This document shows positions 24,906 through 34,002 of a DNA stretch of 64,000 bases, piece after piece (position 1 is the stretch's first letter; every line of letters starts with the position of its first letter). The stretch lies in assembly GCF_040779325.2 (NCBI RefSeq), contig NZ_JBFONT020000009.1:1-64000 (forward strand), in the 5' to 3' direction. Under the pieces are notes generated by a model. It did no database searches. It worked only from the letters and a program-made list of their open reading frames with translations, and was not told where the DNA came from. The translations under genes were made by a program, and so were the position numbers. Source of the stretch: Aestuariibius violaceus. Its GTDB lineage: Bacteria; Pseudomonadota; Alphaproteobacteria; Rhodobacterales; Rhodobacteraceae.

Positions 24906-25773
24906 CAGCCTGCTTGCCGGACAGCCGCACACGCAACCGCTTGATTCGGCGCGGATCGGCCTCCACGATCTCGAATTCTGGACCATCGGGATGCGGCACG
25001 ACCTCTCCCCTCGCCGGCACATGCCCCGCGAGCATAAAGACAAGGCCGCCCAGCGTATCGACCTCTTCCTCATCGATCTCCTCGGACGAGGTCAGCGTCA
25101 TCCCGATCTCCGCCTCGAACTCCTCAAGCGGTGTCTTTGCTTTCGCCATGTAGCAGCCGGGTGCCTCGCGGGTGAAATACACGCCTTCGGCAATGTCGTG
25201 CTCGTCCTCGATCTCGCCGATCACCTGCTCGATCAGGTCCTCGATCGTCACCAGCCCGTCGGTGCCGCCATATTCGTCGATCACCAGCGCCATATGCATC
25301 CGGTCGGCCTGCATCCGCGTCAGCAGCACCCCGATCGGCATCGACGGCGGAACGAACAGAAGCGGCCGCAGAGTCGCCCGCAGATCAAAGGTGTCGTTTG
25401 ACCCGTTGAAGCCGTGCTTCAGTGCAAGGTCTTTCAGATGCGCGAACCCGATCGGGGTGTCGAGCGTCCCGTCAAAGACCGGAATACGCGTCAACCCGCT
25501 ATCTCGAAATACCTCGACCAGTTCATCAAGTGTCGAGGTCAGCGGCACGGCTACGATATCTGCAGTCGGAACCGCGACATCCTCCACCCGCATGTCGCTG
25601 AGATTCGCAAGCCCGGGAAGCGGACTGCCCTGCGGCGCATCCCCGTCCGGATCGGTTTCGCCCTCGCCGATCAGCTTGCCAATGAACCGGCGCAAGACGC
25701 CCGGTTCCCCCGTTATGTCGTCCTGCTGCGCGCTCCGCGCCGCTGCAGACGACCCTTCTACGGAATCACTCAT
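24898..25773 (-). CDS. corC: CorC/YbeX-type CBS-domain protein
   Basis: A 291-aa cytoplasmic protein with two CBS domains (about residues 65–190, from MRVEDVAVPTADIVAV to VIDEYGGTDGLVTIEDLIEQ) and a C-terminal CorC/HlyC domain ending in RIKRLRVRLSGK. The family is linked to Mg2+/Co2+ efflux and envelope or ribosome maintenance. Lnt and YbeY are its usual neighbours, and both are present here. The first ~60 residues are a variable charged tail. Confidence 0.9.
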   Translation of the reverse strand: MSDSVEGSSAAARSAQQDDITGEPGVLRRFIGKLIGEGETDPDGDAPQGSPLPGLANLSDMRVEDVAVPTADIVAVPLTSTLDELVEVFRDSGLTRIPVFDGTLDTPIGFAHLKDLALKHGFNGSNDTFDLRATLRPLLFVPPSMPIGVLLTRMQADRMHMALVIDEYGGTDGLVTIEDLIEQVIGEIEDEHDIAEGVYFTREAPGCYMAKAKTPLEEFEAEIGMTLTSSEEIDEEEVDTLGGLVFMLAGHVPARGEVVPHPDGPEFEIVEADPRRIKRLRVRLSGKQADA

Positions 25774-25812
25774 CTGTCCTTTCCACTCTGCGGCGCCGCG
25801 ATCGGCAACCGC

Positions 25813-26331
25813 TCACTCCCGATCATATGGATTCTTCAGACCCATTTTGCCAAGAATTTCGACCTCGATCCCCTCCATAAGGCGGGCATCCGCCTCTCTT
25901 ATGTGGTCGAAACCCAACAAATGCAGCACACCATGGACGATCAGATGGGTCGCATGGGCGGACAAAGGAAGGCCTGCCGCCTCCGCCTCCCGGGCGCAGG
26001 TATCGTAAGAAATCGCGATATCGCCCAGTTCTATCACCCCGTCCAGACCCGCCTCCGGCGGTTCGGGCATCTCGCCCGGCCACGGTGCTCCGCGCTCCTC
26101 CGACGGCCAGGACAGCACGTTGGTCGCCCCGAACTTGTCGCGAAACGAAGCGTTCAGTTCAGCGATCCGCGAATCGTTACACGCAAGAAAAGCAATTTCG
26201 CAAACCGCCAGATCAAGTGTCATCCTGACAAGCGTCGCCGAAGCTGCCCTTTGCGCGAGCCCTTCGATGCCGACCTCCGCCCAGCGAGAGTCCTCCAACA
26301 CCGTTTCAATCGTCATGGGATGGGTTTTCAC
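25813..26331 (-). CDS. ybeY: Endoribonuclease YbeY
   Basis: A 172-aa metal-dependent RNase that matures 16S rRNA and takes part in ribosome quality control. The catalytic zinc motif HGVLHLLGFDH gives H133, H137 and H143. The N-terminal NDSRIAELNASFRDKFGATNVLSWP is the usual conserved region. An insertion rich in P and E (about residues 80–95) is common in alphaproteobacteria. The start could be M1 or M6. PhoH, its usual neighbour, is displaced by about 1.6 kb. Confidence 0.93.
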   Translation of the reverse strand: MKTHPMTIETVLEDSRWAEVGIEGLAQRAASATLVRMTLDLAVCEIAFLACNDSRIAELNASFRDKFGATNVLSWPSEERGAPWPGEMPEPPEAGLDGVIELGDIAISYDTCAREAEAAGLPLSAHATHLIVHGVLHLLGFDHIREADARLMEGIEVEILGKMGLKNPYDRE

Positions 26332-26591
26332 GCAAACAGAAACGCACGATCATTGTCCCTCGTAATGGATGGTGTCGGTAAACGACCAAACGACACTCCC
26401 CAGATATGCCCTTCGATCTCATGAGACAGGTCTACTTCTGACATTGCACCATGGCGTACAAGTCAAGGGGGCCGCATTCCCGTTCCACCACGGCGATCTC
26501 AGCTCTCAAGCTACCACAGGCAGGCGATATCTAGCGGTCGTCAGGCGAGATAAACTGATTCCCAAGATAGAAGGGCTCTTCGCGCCGGACG

Positions 26592-27959
26592 GTGATCATG
26601 CTTCATTTCAAAGATGATTGGGACCATGCAGCCCTTGAAAGAACCGAGCCAACGCCGGGCAGATTCTACCGCATCCAATACGGAAAAGGCGGACTTCTTA
26701 CCACGACGGGCCGCGCCTATCGCGTCTCTGCCAAGGATGATCGCCGGCGGCTGGCGAAGAAGATCAACGAACATCCCTATAACCGAAGGTTCTGGAGACC
26801 AACCCGAAACGCTTGGGAAAGGAACCACTTTCCCGAAGGCTTGATCGCGTTCAACCCAAACTTCGCGAAGAGTTTCGGGGACCAGTCGAAGACGCGCGGC
26901 GTGGCCCCCTCCGGACGATCATTTGCCGTCATCTGGATCCCCCGCCGGTCGGATCCCGTTTATCTCATGGGCGCCGCCGGCACCGTTTATCCGTCCCCGC
27001 TTGCCAGGCCAAATGGTCTGGGCAAACGCTGGCGGCAGATGACCTGCACCCCGGAGACCAACGTCCGTGCAGATTGCCGTGGCGCTCCCGAGCCGGTCGA
27101 ACCGGTCGACGTGTCCGCGCCGCCATTCCGCTGGATCTGCAAGATTATCACGATGCGCAGGCTGTCCGGAACGAATGAATATCATATCGGCGGCGGCACG
27201 GGAGCCCTGGTCGGGCGTCATTTGGTTCTGACCTGCGGGCACGTCCTGCGCAACTACATCGCGGTCCCGGACAAGAGGGACGACACGATCTGCGCCAGTG
27301 TCGAGATCGTGGAACCCGATTACATCTTCGTCATTCCCGGAAAACGAAATGCAGTTGAAGAGCCGTTCGGAGCATTCGGCATCGATCTCTCGGTGGCACG
27401 GGAGAAGAAGATCAGAACGCCGAAGGAGTGGCACATGCAGCTCAAAAAGAAGCTAGGCAAGGCGAGAAGACGCTGCGTGATTGGCAAAAAATTCGATGTA
27501 GACGTTGCCGCGCCTTTTGATCTCGGGATGATTGATCTGCGTTCCGCTGCCCGCTTCGGACCGGCCAGGCTTGGCCGCCACTTCGGAAAGCCATTCATCC
27601 TAGATGCCCGGGGTAGGCCGGTAATAACGTTCCTCTCCGAACCGGAGGGACGGTTGCGAATAGGGCAGACCGTCCATGTAGGAGGCTATCCTTCCGACCG
27701 ACCTTGCACGCCCACGCGAAGCGACGGACGGATTGACAACCTCAACCGGACGATGGGCGGGGTTCGCGCATCTCTGGCGTCCGGCAACAGCGGAAGTCCG
27801 GTCTGGACATGGCGCAAATCCTCCAACGGAACCCCAATCCTGCACATGGTCGGCATCTACACATCTCACGTGCCAGGATCGGGCTTTTGCGGGCGGTTCG
27901 TCCGCCTGTCCAGGGCAAAAAAGACGCTGTCAGAATTGCGGGCAAGTCTGCGCCGCTAG
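26592..27959 (+). CDS. Trypsin-like serine protease with unknown N-terminal domain
   Basis: A 455-aa protein with two parts. Residues 1–150 form an unrecognised basic module (FYRIQYGKGGLLTTTGRAYRV, then HPYNRRFW and HFPEGLIAFNPNF). Residues 190–445 form a chymotrypsin-fold domain with a full triad: H217 (LTCGHV), D310 (PFDLGMIDL) and S400 (SGNSGSPVW). There is no signal peptide, so it may act in the cytoplasm or be released another way. The GTG at 26592 or the ATG at 26598 could be the start. It lies on the plus strand inside the minus-strand phoH–ybeY cluster, ending 4 bp from phoH. Its composition looks less GC-rich than the flanking genes, suggesting insertion. Confidence 0.82.
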   Translation: MIMLHFKDDWDHAALERTEPTPGRFYRIQYGKGGLLTTTGRAYRVSAKDDRRRLAKKINEHPYNRRFWRPTRNAWERNHFPEGLIAFNPNFAKSFGDQSKTRGVAPSGRSFAVIWIPRRSDPVYLMGAAGTVYPSPLARPNGLGKRWRQMTCTPETNVRADCRGAPEPVEPVDVSAPPFRWICKIITMRRLSGTNEYHIGGGTGALVGRHLVLTCGHVLRNYIAVPDKRDDTICASVEIVEPDYIFVIPGKRNAVEEPFGAFGIDLSVAREKKIRTPKEWHMQLKKKLGKARRRCVIGKKFDVDVAAPFDLGMIDLRSAARFGPARLGRHFGKPFILDARGRPVITFLSEPEGRLRIGQTVHVGGYPSDRPCTPTRSDGRIDNLNRTMGGVRASLASGNSGSPVWTWRKSSNGTPILHMVGIYTSHVPGSGFCGRFVRLSRAKKTLSELRASLRR

Positions 27960-27963
27960 GCCA

Positions 27964-28968
27964 TCAGCTTTCCGCATCCGCGTCATATGCCTTGATGATC
28001 GCCGCAACGAGCGGATGTCGCACAACGTCATCCGACGTGAAGTAATTGAAGCTGACCCCATCGATGCCTCCGAGCAGCCGCTCTGCATCCCTCAGCCCCG
28101 ACTGCACGCCTCGCGGCAGGTCCACCTGGCTGCGATCGCCGGTAATGACCATCCGGCTTCCCTCGCCCAACCGCGTGAGGAACATCTTCATCTGCATCGA
28201 CGTCGCATTCTGTGCCTCATCCAGCACTACGAACGCGTTGGCCAGGGTCCGGCCCCGCATGAAGGCCAAAGGCGCAATCTCGATCCGCTTCTCTTCGATC
28301 AGCTTCGCCGTCTGCTTGCCGGGCAGGAAATCGTTCAGCGCGTCATAGAGCGGCTGCATGTATGGATCGACCTTGTCCTTCATGTCCCCCGGCAGAAAGC
28401 CCAGGCGTTCGCCCGCCTCCACCGCGGGACGGCTCAGGATGATCCGGTCCACGTGGCCGCCGATGAACATGTTCACCGCGACCGCGACCGCCAGATAGGT
28501 CTTACCCGTCCCCGCAGGCCCGATTCCAAAGGCCAACTCGTTCTCGTACAAGGCCCGTACATAGGCCTTCTGCGCTTCGGTCCGCGGCTCGACCAGCTTC
28601 TTTCGCGTCTTGATCTCGACCCGCTCAGCCGGGATCAACTCCATCTGGTCGCCGTCCCGGCTGCCGGTCTCCTCCTCCGACGGGCCCATCCGAATCTCGC
28701 GATCGATATCGGCAGGCTCAACCTCGCGGCCCTGTTCCAGCCGCTCATAGAGCGATTGTAGCGCCTGAGCGGCCGCCTCGGCCTGCCCCTCCGACCCGAG
28801 CACGCGCAGCACGTTTCCATGCCGCAGGATCTGTACGCCTAAACGGCTCTCGATATCCGACAGGTTGCGGTCGTACTCACCGCAGAGGTCGATCAGCAAA
28901 CGATTGTTGGGAAACTCAAGCACACGCTCGGTCAAGTCGGGGATATCGGTCGTCGGGGCGAGGGCCAA
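27964..28968 (-). CDS. phoH: PhoH-family ATPase
   Basis: A 334-aa cytoplasmic ATPase of the PhoH family, usually linked with YbeY in RNA metabolism. The Walker A is FGIGPAGTGKTYLAVAVAV near residue 135 and Walker B is FVVLDEAQNATSMQMKMFLTRLG near 225. RMVITGDRSQVDLPRG is the expected sensor region. The start is a TTG at 28968 preceded by AAGGAGAT. The gene is read toward ybeY but is separated from it by the convergent protease gene. Confidence 0.94.
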   Translation of the reverse strand: MALAPTTDIPDLTERVLEFPNNRLLIDLCGEYDRNLSDIESRLGVQILRHGNVLRVLGSEGQAEAAAQALQSLYERLEQGREVEPADIDREIRMGPSEEETGSRDGDQMELIPAERVEIKTRKKLVEPRTEAQKAYVRALYENELAFGIGPAGTGKTYLAVAVAVNMFIGGHVDRIILSRPAVEAGERLGFLPGDMKDKVDPYMQPLYDALNDFLPGKQTAKLIEEKRIEIAPLAFMRGRTLANAFVVLDEAQNATSMQMKMFLTRLGEGSRMVITGDRSQVDLPRGVQSGLRDAERLLGGIDGVSFNYFTSDDVVRHPLVAAIIKAYDADAES

Positions 28969-29090
28969 TCACATCTCCTTACCGGAGCCGTGCGAGGGGC
29001 GACTCGCCTGCAGCACGGCCTCTTCCGACGACCCTGACAAGCCCCGCCGGGCCGTGCAAGCACCGATCGGCCGTTTCGCCAAGATGTCAC

Positions 29091-29122
29091 GAAAAGACCG
29101 CGGGGATTGCGCCCCGCGGTCT
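29091..29122 (-). terminator. Intrinsic terminator after the lipoprotein pair
   Basis: A perfect 11-bp stem (AGACCGCGGGG at 29095–29105 with CCCCGCGGTCT at 29112–29122) is followed by TTTC on the minus strand. It lies 20 bp beyond the stop of the downstream lipoprotein gene, so phoH probably has its own promoter. Confidence 0.75.
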
Positions 29123-29142
29123 CGAATGCCCAATCGGCGCGC

Positions 29143-29454
29143 TCAGAAGCGGTCGCGGATGTCCTGGCCACGCTTGTAATTGCCCGTTGCGGTGTTCGGC
29201 GGCGCGATCCCCGAGCAGACGGGCCGCCCGGATCGGTCGAGTCGCTGCGACAGGTATCCCTCCACACCATCGTCGATGATCCAGTGGTCGCAGCCATTGG
29301 GATCGACCCAGATCCCGGCCTGCAGATCCTGCAGCGGACCGACGCCGCGGGCGCCCGCATCGACCGTCTTGTCGCCGCGGTCTCCGCCTTCATTGGTGCA
29401 ACCGGCCGCCAGAGCAATGGCAGCAAGGGCGAGGAAAGTCTTGAATGTCGTCAT
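29143..29454 (-). CDS. Small lipoprotein, downstream copy of a tandem pair
   Basis: A 103-aa predicted lipoprotein. The signal peptide MTTFKTFLALAAIALAAGC ends in a lipobox with the modified Cys at position 19. The mature part contains WVDPNGCDHWIIDDGVEGY followed by LDRSGRPVC. This core is nearly the same as in the neighbouring gene, so the two are tandem paralogues. Two conserved Cys residues in the mature core may form a disulfide. GAGGAGGG precedes the ATG at 29454. Function unknown. Confidence 0.8.
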   Translation of the reverse strand: MTTFKTFLALAAIALAAGCTNEGGDRGDKTVDAGARGVGPLQDLQAGIWVDPNGCDHWIIDDGVEGYLSQRLDRSGRPVCSGIAPPNTATGNYKRGQDIRDRF

Positions 29455-29467
29455 TGTTACGCCCTCC

Positions 29468-29746
29468 TCACCGTGCCGCACTGACTTCGGGTTCGAACAC
29501 GATCGACCCCTTGGGGCCGACGATGCCGCCGTCGCAGACCGGCCGACCCTGACGATCGAGATGGGGGGACATGTAGCCCTCGTACCCATCGTCCATCACC
29601 CAGTGTTGGCAGCCGTCCGGATCGACCCAGATCGTCGCCTCATAGCGTTCCTGAAGCGGCCCCTCGCCCACATCGCCACCGCCGCATCCCGCGACGACCA
29701 GCGCCAGGGCGGCAAAGACGCTTCCCCGTGCCAAACTTGTTCTCAT
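29468..29746 (-). CDS. Small lipoprotein, upstream copy of a tandem pair
   Basis: A 92-aa predicted lipoprotein. MRTSLARGSVFAALALVVAGC is a signal peptide with lipobox VAGC (Cys21). The mature core WVDPDGCQHWVMDDGYEGYM plus LDRQGRPVCDGG is paralogous to the next gene, which begins 13 bp downstream. An upstream in-frame ATG (29761 or 29782) is possible, but the 29746 start gives the best signal peptide. The pair lies between miaB and phoH. No biochemical role is known to me. Confidence 0.78.
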   Translation of the reverse strand: MRTSLARGSVFAALALVVAGCGGGDVGEGPLQERYEATIWVDPDGCQHWVMDDGYEGYMSPHLDRQGRPVCDGGIVGPKGSIVFEPEVSAAR

Positions 29747-29953
29747 CGACTCAAACCCCATTCTCTCTCGCATGGCATCCAACCATCACCAATAGGCAGC
29801 CCCCGCATGTTGAGACGAGTGAATGACAGAGAAGGTTTAATCAAGCGTTACGGTGTCTTATGCGCCGCGTTGGAGGGCGCTGCGGCAAAAATGACTCTCA
29901 AAACAGGACTTTTTTGCCCACATACGCGCAGAGGTCGAGAGAATCCCAGGGAT

Positions 29954-31264
29954 TCAACGCAGAACCGAACCCGATAGCGAATTCGGCCCACTTGCCGTGA
30001 CCCGAACCCGGCGCAGATCGCCGATTGCAATCCCGTCCCCTTCCACATGCACCGCCTGCAGGTACTCCGACTTGCCGGCCATCTGACCCGGCATCCGGCC
30101 AGCCCGCTCGAACAGGACCGAGACGTCGCGGCCCACCATCGCCTCCTGGGCCGCACGCTGCTGCTCCGACAACAGCGCCTGCAGCCGCTGCAACCGATCC
30201 GAGGCCACTCCATCATCGATCTGCGGCTTCTCGGCCGCGGGCGTCCCCGGGCGGGTAGAGTACTTGAACGAATAGGCCTGCCCGTAGCCGACCTCTCGCA
30301 CCAGCGCCATCGTATCCTCGAAATCGGCCTCGGTCTCGCCGGGAAAACCCACGATGAAATCTCCCGACAGCAGCAGATCGGGCCGCGCCGCCCGGATCCG
30401 CTCGATCAGCCGGACATATTGCTCGGCTGTGTGCTTGCGGTTCATCGCCTTTAGGATCCGGTCGCTGCCCGACTGCACCGGTAGATGCAGATAGGGCATC
30501 AGCTTCCCGCATTCCCCATGGGCCGCGATCAGCGCGTCGTCCATGTCGTTCGGATGCGACGTGGTGAACCGGATTCGCTCCAGCCCGTCGATCTCAGCCA
30601 GAGCCCAGATCAGCCCCGCCAGACCGTCCTCATGCCCGTGGTATGCATTCACGTTCTGGCCCAGCAGCGTGATTTCCCGCACCCCACGCTCCACCAGATC
30701 CCGCGCCTCGTCCAACACCTGCCCCGCGGGGCGAGAGACCTCTGCCCCCCGCGTATACGGCACCACACAGAAGGCACAGAACTTGTCGCAGCCCTCCTGC
30801 ACTGTCAGAAACGCCGTCGGTCCGCGCCCGGCCTTCGGCCGCCGCGCCAGATGGTCGAACTTGTCCTCCTCCGGGAACTCGGTGTCGAGCACCTTGGCCC
30901 CCTCCGCGAGGCTCTCGGCCATCTTCGGCAGCCGGTGATAGCTCTGCGGTCCCACGACCAGATCGACCAAAGGCTGCCGCCGCTGGATCTCCGCCCCCTC
31001 GGCCTGCGCCACGCAGCCCGCCACCCCGATCTTCAGATCGGGCTTCTCCGCCTTCAACGGCTTCAGCCGCCCGAGTTCGGAATAGACCTTTTCGGCTGCC
31101 TTCTCCCGGATATGGCAGGTGTTCAGCAGGATCATGTCCGCCTCATCCGGACTGTCCGTCGTCACATACCCCACCCCGCCCAACGCCTCGGACATGCGTT
31201 CGCTGTCATAGACGTTCATCTGGCAGCCATAGGTCTTGACGAAAAGCTTCTTGGGATCGGACAT
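29954..31264 (-). CDS. miaB: tRNA-2-methylthio-N6-dimethylallyladenosine synthase
   Basis: A 436-aa radical-SAM methylthiotransferase that modifies A37 of tRNA. The N-terminal cluster uses C14 (KTYGCQMN), a Cys in LLNTCHIRE and one in GVAGCVAQAEG. The radical SAM cluster is CDKFCAFCVVPYTRG near residue 155. A C-terminal TRAM domain follows. The start MSDPKKLFVKTYG at 31264 is chosen because upstream residues lack family similarity. It is divergent from the glycosyltransferase-like gene, with 79 bp between them. Confidence 0.96.
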   Translation of the reverse strand: MSDPKKLFVKTYGCQMNVYDSERMSEALGGVGYVTTDSPDEADMILLNTCHIREKAAEKVYSELGRLKPLKAEKPDLKIGVAGCVAQAEGAEIQRRQPLVDLVVGPQSYHRLPKMAESLAEGAKVLDTEFPEEDKFDHLARRPKAGRGPTAFLTVQEGCDKFCAFCVVPYTRGAEVSRPAGQVLDEARDLVERGVREITLLGQNVNAYHGHEDGLAGLIWALAEIDGLERIRFTTSHPNDMDDALIAAHGECGKLMPYLHLPVQSGSDRILKAMNRKHTAEQYVRLIERIRAARPDLLLSGDFIVGFPGETEADFEDTMALVREVGYGQAYSFKYSTRPGTPAAEKPQIDDGVASDRLQRLQALLSEQQRAAQEAMVGRDVSVLFERAGRMPGQMAGKSEYLQAVHVEGDGIAIGDLRRVRVTASGPNSLSGSVLR

Positions 31265-31343
31265 GGGGTGCACACCTTGCGCGGGGACGGTCGTCTCTCT
31301 AGTCCTCGCACGCGATCCATGCAACGCGGCAAAAGACCTTCTG

Positions 31344-32204
31344 ATGATGCACGACAGCCTAGACGCCTTCCTCCGCTCGACCGCCAAGCCCTCGAAAGGA
31401 CCGATCGCGCTGATCCTGGCCGAGGATGCGACAGAAATCCCGTCGACGCTTCAGCATCACATCCAGATTGGCTTCCCCCAGATCCTCCTCCTGACCGATA
31501 CCGACCACGCCATCCCTGAGGATCTCGCCGACCGCATCCAGCAGATCCGTTACGAGACGAAGGCGGAAAACGCGCTGCCCAACGCCGTAAACGCAGCCAT
31601 TCCCGCCTTCCCCGGCCAGTGGCTCTACGCCTGTTTCAACGCCGAATACCTCTTCTTCCCGTTCTGCGAGAACCGAACGGTGGGTGAGATGCTGGCCTTC
31701 CATACCGAGGAACGCCGCGACGCGATGCTGACCTATGTGGTCGACCTCTACGCGGGCAACCTCGATGCCCATCCCGATGCGGTCTCGCTCGAGGACGCCC
31801 ATCTCGACCGTTCGGGCTACTACGCCCTCGGACGGCGCGCCCGCGCCGACGCCTTCCATGACCGCCAGCTCGACTTCTACGGCGGTCTCCGCTGGCGGTT
31901 CGAGGAACACGTGCCAAAGGCCCGCCGCCGCATCGACCGGATCGCGATCTTCCGCGCCAGACCAAGCCTCGAGATGCGCCCCGACCAGACCTTCACCGAC
32001 GAGGAATACAACACCTATTCCTGCCCCTGGCACCACAATCTGACGGCCGCCATCTGTTCGTTCCGCACCGCCAAGGCCTTGCGCAAGAACCCCGGCAGCC
32101 GCCACGACATCCACACCTTCCAATGGCGGAACTCCGCCCCGTTCGAATGGCGCTCCCAGCAGCTCCTCGACTTGGGCCTGATGGAGCCCGGCCAGTGGTT
32201 CTGA
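31344..32204 (+). CDS. Glycosyltransferase-like protein of unknown specificity
   Basis: A 286-aa soluble protein with no signal peptide. IALILAEDATEIPSTLQHHI followed by ILLLTDTD resembles the opening strands of a GT-A fold. WLYACFNAEYLFFPFCENRTVGEM and DEEYNTYSCPWHHNLTAAI are distinctive stretches, but no classic DXD loop is certain. The ATG at 31344 (or 31347) is chosen because upstream codons overlap the miaB start. Similar orphan proteins are common in roseobacters; the activity is unproven. Confidence 0.65.
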   Translation: MMHDSLDAFLRSTAKPSKGPIALILAEDATEIPSTLQHHIQIGFPQILLLTDTDHAIPEDLADRIQQIRYETKAENALPNAVNAAIPAFPGQWLYACFNAEYLFFPFCENRTVGEMLAFHTEERRDAMLTYVVDLYAGNLDAHPDAVSLEDAHLDRSGYYALGRRARADAFHDRQLDFYGGLRWRFEEHVPKARRRIDRIAIFRARPSLEMRPDQTFTDEEYNTYSCPWHHNLTAAICSFRTAKALRKNPGSRHDIHTFQWRNSAPFEWRSQQLLDLGLMEPGQWF

Positions 32205-33347
32205 TCAGGCGCTGACGACCCGCCGGTCGAACAAGGTCGCCACCGCGCAGGCCGCAATCGCCACCGCTCCAAGCACCGCGCAGACAGGCCAGCCATAGGC
32301 CGCATAGACCGGCCCGAACCCCAGCGTTCCGACGAAGACACAAAGATAGGTCACTGCGCTGTTCAGCCCCAGGATCGCCCCCCGCCGCTCCGGCGCGATC
32401 GCCGTCAGCCGCGCCACAATCAGGTTCAGCGCCAGATGGTTTACGAACCCCCAAAGCGCGCAGGCCGCGATCAGCGTCGCTAATCCACCCGCAGCAACCG
32501 ACAGCACCAGGTAAATGCCGCTCAGGATGCTGAACAGAACCGGCCCGACGCGCCCCGCTCCGATCCGGTCGATCTGCCGCGCCACCATCGCAGCCGCCCC
32601 GAACCCGACCCCATAGGCGAGCGTCGCGAGCCCCGCCCAGCCCGCGGAATAGCCCAAGGCGCCTGCGATATGCGCGCCGAGATACCCATAGAGCCCATAG
32701 AACGCGATCATGAACCCGGCGCACAGGAACAACCCGCGCGATACCCCCGGAATGCCCAAAGCCCGCAGCGGCGACAGCGCGGCCATGGTCGAAACGCCAC
32801 CCGAGGGCAGCCCCCGCGCCACCGCGAAAGCGGCGAGCGTAGCGAAAGCCAGCACTGCAAAGATCGCCCGCCAATGGACGAGATCGGCCAGCACCGCCGA
32901 CAGGCTCACCCCCGCCACCATGCTGATCGTCCACCCGGTCAGCACATAGCCCAAAACCTCGCTTTCCCGCCCCTTCGGCGCGATCTGCGCGGCCAGGGTG
33001 TAACACGCGGGCAGGATCACCCCCGCCGCGACCCCCGCCACGGCCTGCGCTCCCCAGACCACCCAAAGCGCGGGAGCCAAGCCCGTCACCACCAGCGCCA
33101 AAGCCATCAGTCCCAGCGCGCGACCCAAGGCTCGCCGCGCTCCGATCCGGTCGACCTGAGGGGCCAGCACCAGCGCGCTCAGCGCCGTGCCCAACCCAAA
33201 CAGGGCGGCGGACACCATCACATCCTCCGCCGACGCCCCGGCAAAGGCCGCCGCAATGGGCTTCGAGACCGGGCTGAATACCAGCGAATTGGATCCCACG
33301 ACCGCCACACAGGCGGTCAATGTCAGAATGGCAGCGCGGTCGAGCAT
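32205..33347 (-). CDS. MFS transporter
   Basis: A 380-aa inner-membrane transporter with about twelve hydrophobic segments. The loop after TM2 (LFGLGTALSALVLAPQVDRIGARRALGRALG) is the MFS motif A region. The family layout suits a proton-coupled drug or metabolite exporter. The ATG at 33347 is preferred because the longer frame adds 34 residues of another hydrophobic, poorly placed segment. It is divergent from an Lrp/AsnC regulator 66 bp away, which probably controls it. Its stop abuts the convergent glycosyltransferase-like gene directly. Confidence 0.85.
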   Translation of the reverse strand: MLDRAAILTLTACVAVVGSNSLVFSPVSKPIAAAFAGASAEDVMVSAALFGLGTALSALVLAPQVDRIGARRALGRALGLMALALVVTGLAPALWVVWGAQAVAGVAAGVILPACYTLAAQIAPKGRESEVLGYVLTGWTISMVAGVSLSAVLADLVHWRAIFAVLAFATLAAFAVARGLPSGGVSTMAALSPLRALGIPGVSRGLFLCAGFMIAFYGLYGYLGAHIAGALGYSAGWAGLATLAYGVGFGAAAMVARQIDRIGAGRVGPVLFSILSGIYLVLSVAAGGLATLIAACALWGFVNHLALNLIVARLTAIAPERRGAILGLNSAVTYLCVFVGTLGFGPVYAAYGWPVCAVLGAVAIAACAVATLFDRRVVSA

Positions 33348-33413
33348 CTCTTGATCCGGGTCCCTGTTTCGGAACAGAGTTATGCCCAAAGCCCAAACCA
33401 CGAAATGGAAAAC

Positions 33414-33953
33414 ATGCCTAACGATAAAAATACCGACACCATTCGGCAAAACGCTGGTCCTGCCCGCCCGATCGACCCCACGGACCGAAGGATATTAGCC
33501 GCCCTCACCACCCGCGCCGATCTCAGCTACGCGGAACTCGGACAAGAAGTCGGCCTCTCCGCCCCGGCGGTCCACGAACGGGTCAAGCGCCTGAAAGCCT
33601 CGGGCGTCATCGAGGCCACCGTCGCCCGCATCGACGGCGCGGCCATCGGCAAACCGCTCCTCGCCTTCATCCACGTGAACACGGTCGGCTGGGGCAAGAC
33701 GCCCGAGCTGATGGCCCTCTGCGACCTGCCCGAGGTGGAAGAGATGCATTCCGTCACCGGCGATGCCTGCGTCCTGATCAAGGCCCGCCTCGCCGACAGC
33801 GCAGCCCTCGAAGGCTTCCTCGCCCGCCTCTACGACCTGCCGGGCGTCAGCAGCACGCAGACCTACGTCGCCCTCTCCTCATTCACCGAGAGGGTCCCGC
33901 AGGCCGGCATCACCGAAAGCCTCAGCGCGCCGCTTCCGATCCGACGGCGCTAG
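33414..33953 (+). CDS. Lrp/AsnC-family transcriptional regulator
   Basis: A 179-aa regulator. The N-terminal winged helix reads IDPTDRRILAALTTRADLSYAELG then VGLSAPAVHERVKRLKASGVI. The C-terminal RAM effector domain spans about residues 85–165 (LLAFIHVNTVGWG, then VEEMHSVTGDACVLIKARL). Two starts are possible (33405 and 33414). It is divergent from the MFS gene, the classic arrangement for regulator and exporter, for example of amino acids. Confidence 0.9.
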   Translation: MPNDKNTDTIRQNAGPARPIDPTDRRILAALTTRADLSYAELGQEVGLSAPAVHERVKRLKASGVIEATVARIDGAAIGKPLLAFIHVNTVGWGKTPELMALCDLPEVEEMHSVTGDACVLIKARLADSAALEGFLARLYDLPGVSSTQTYVALSSFTERVPQAGITESLSAPLPIRRR

Positions 33954-34002
33954 ACGGCCCGCCCGAATGCGCGGCAGCGGCCCTGATAGGGGCCACCCCC
34001 TC

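Noticed and set aside
26369..26617. An 82-codon plus-strand frame before the protease gene
   Set aside because: No ribosome-binding site or recognisable motif, and it overlaps the protease start in another frame.
32670..33413. A long N-terminal extension of the Lrp/AsnC frame
   Set aside because: It is antisense to the MFS gene and Arg/Gln/His-rich; the normal winged helix begins shortly after 33414.
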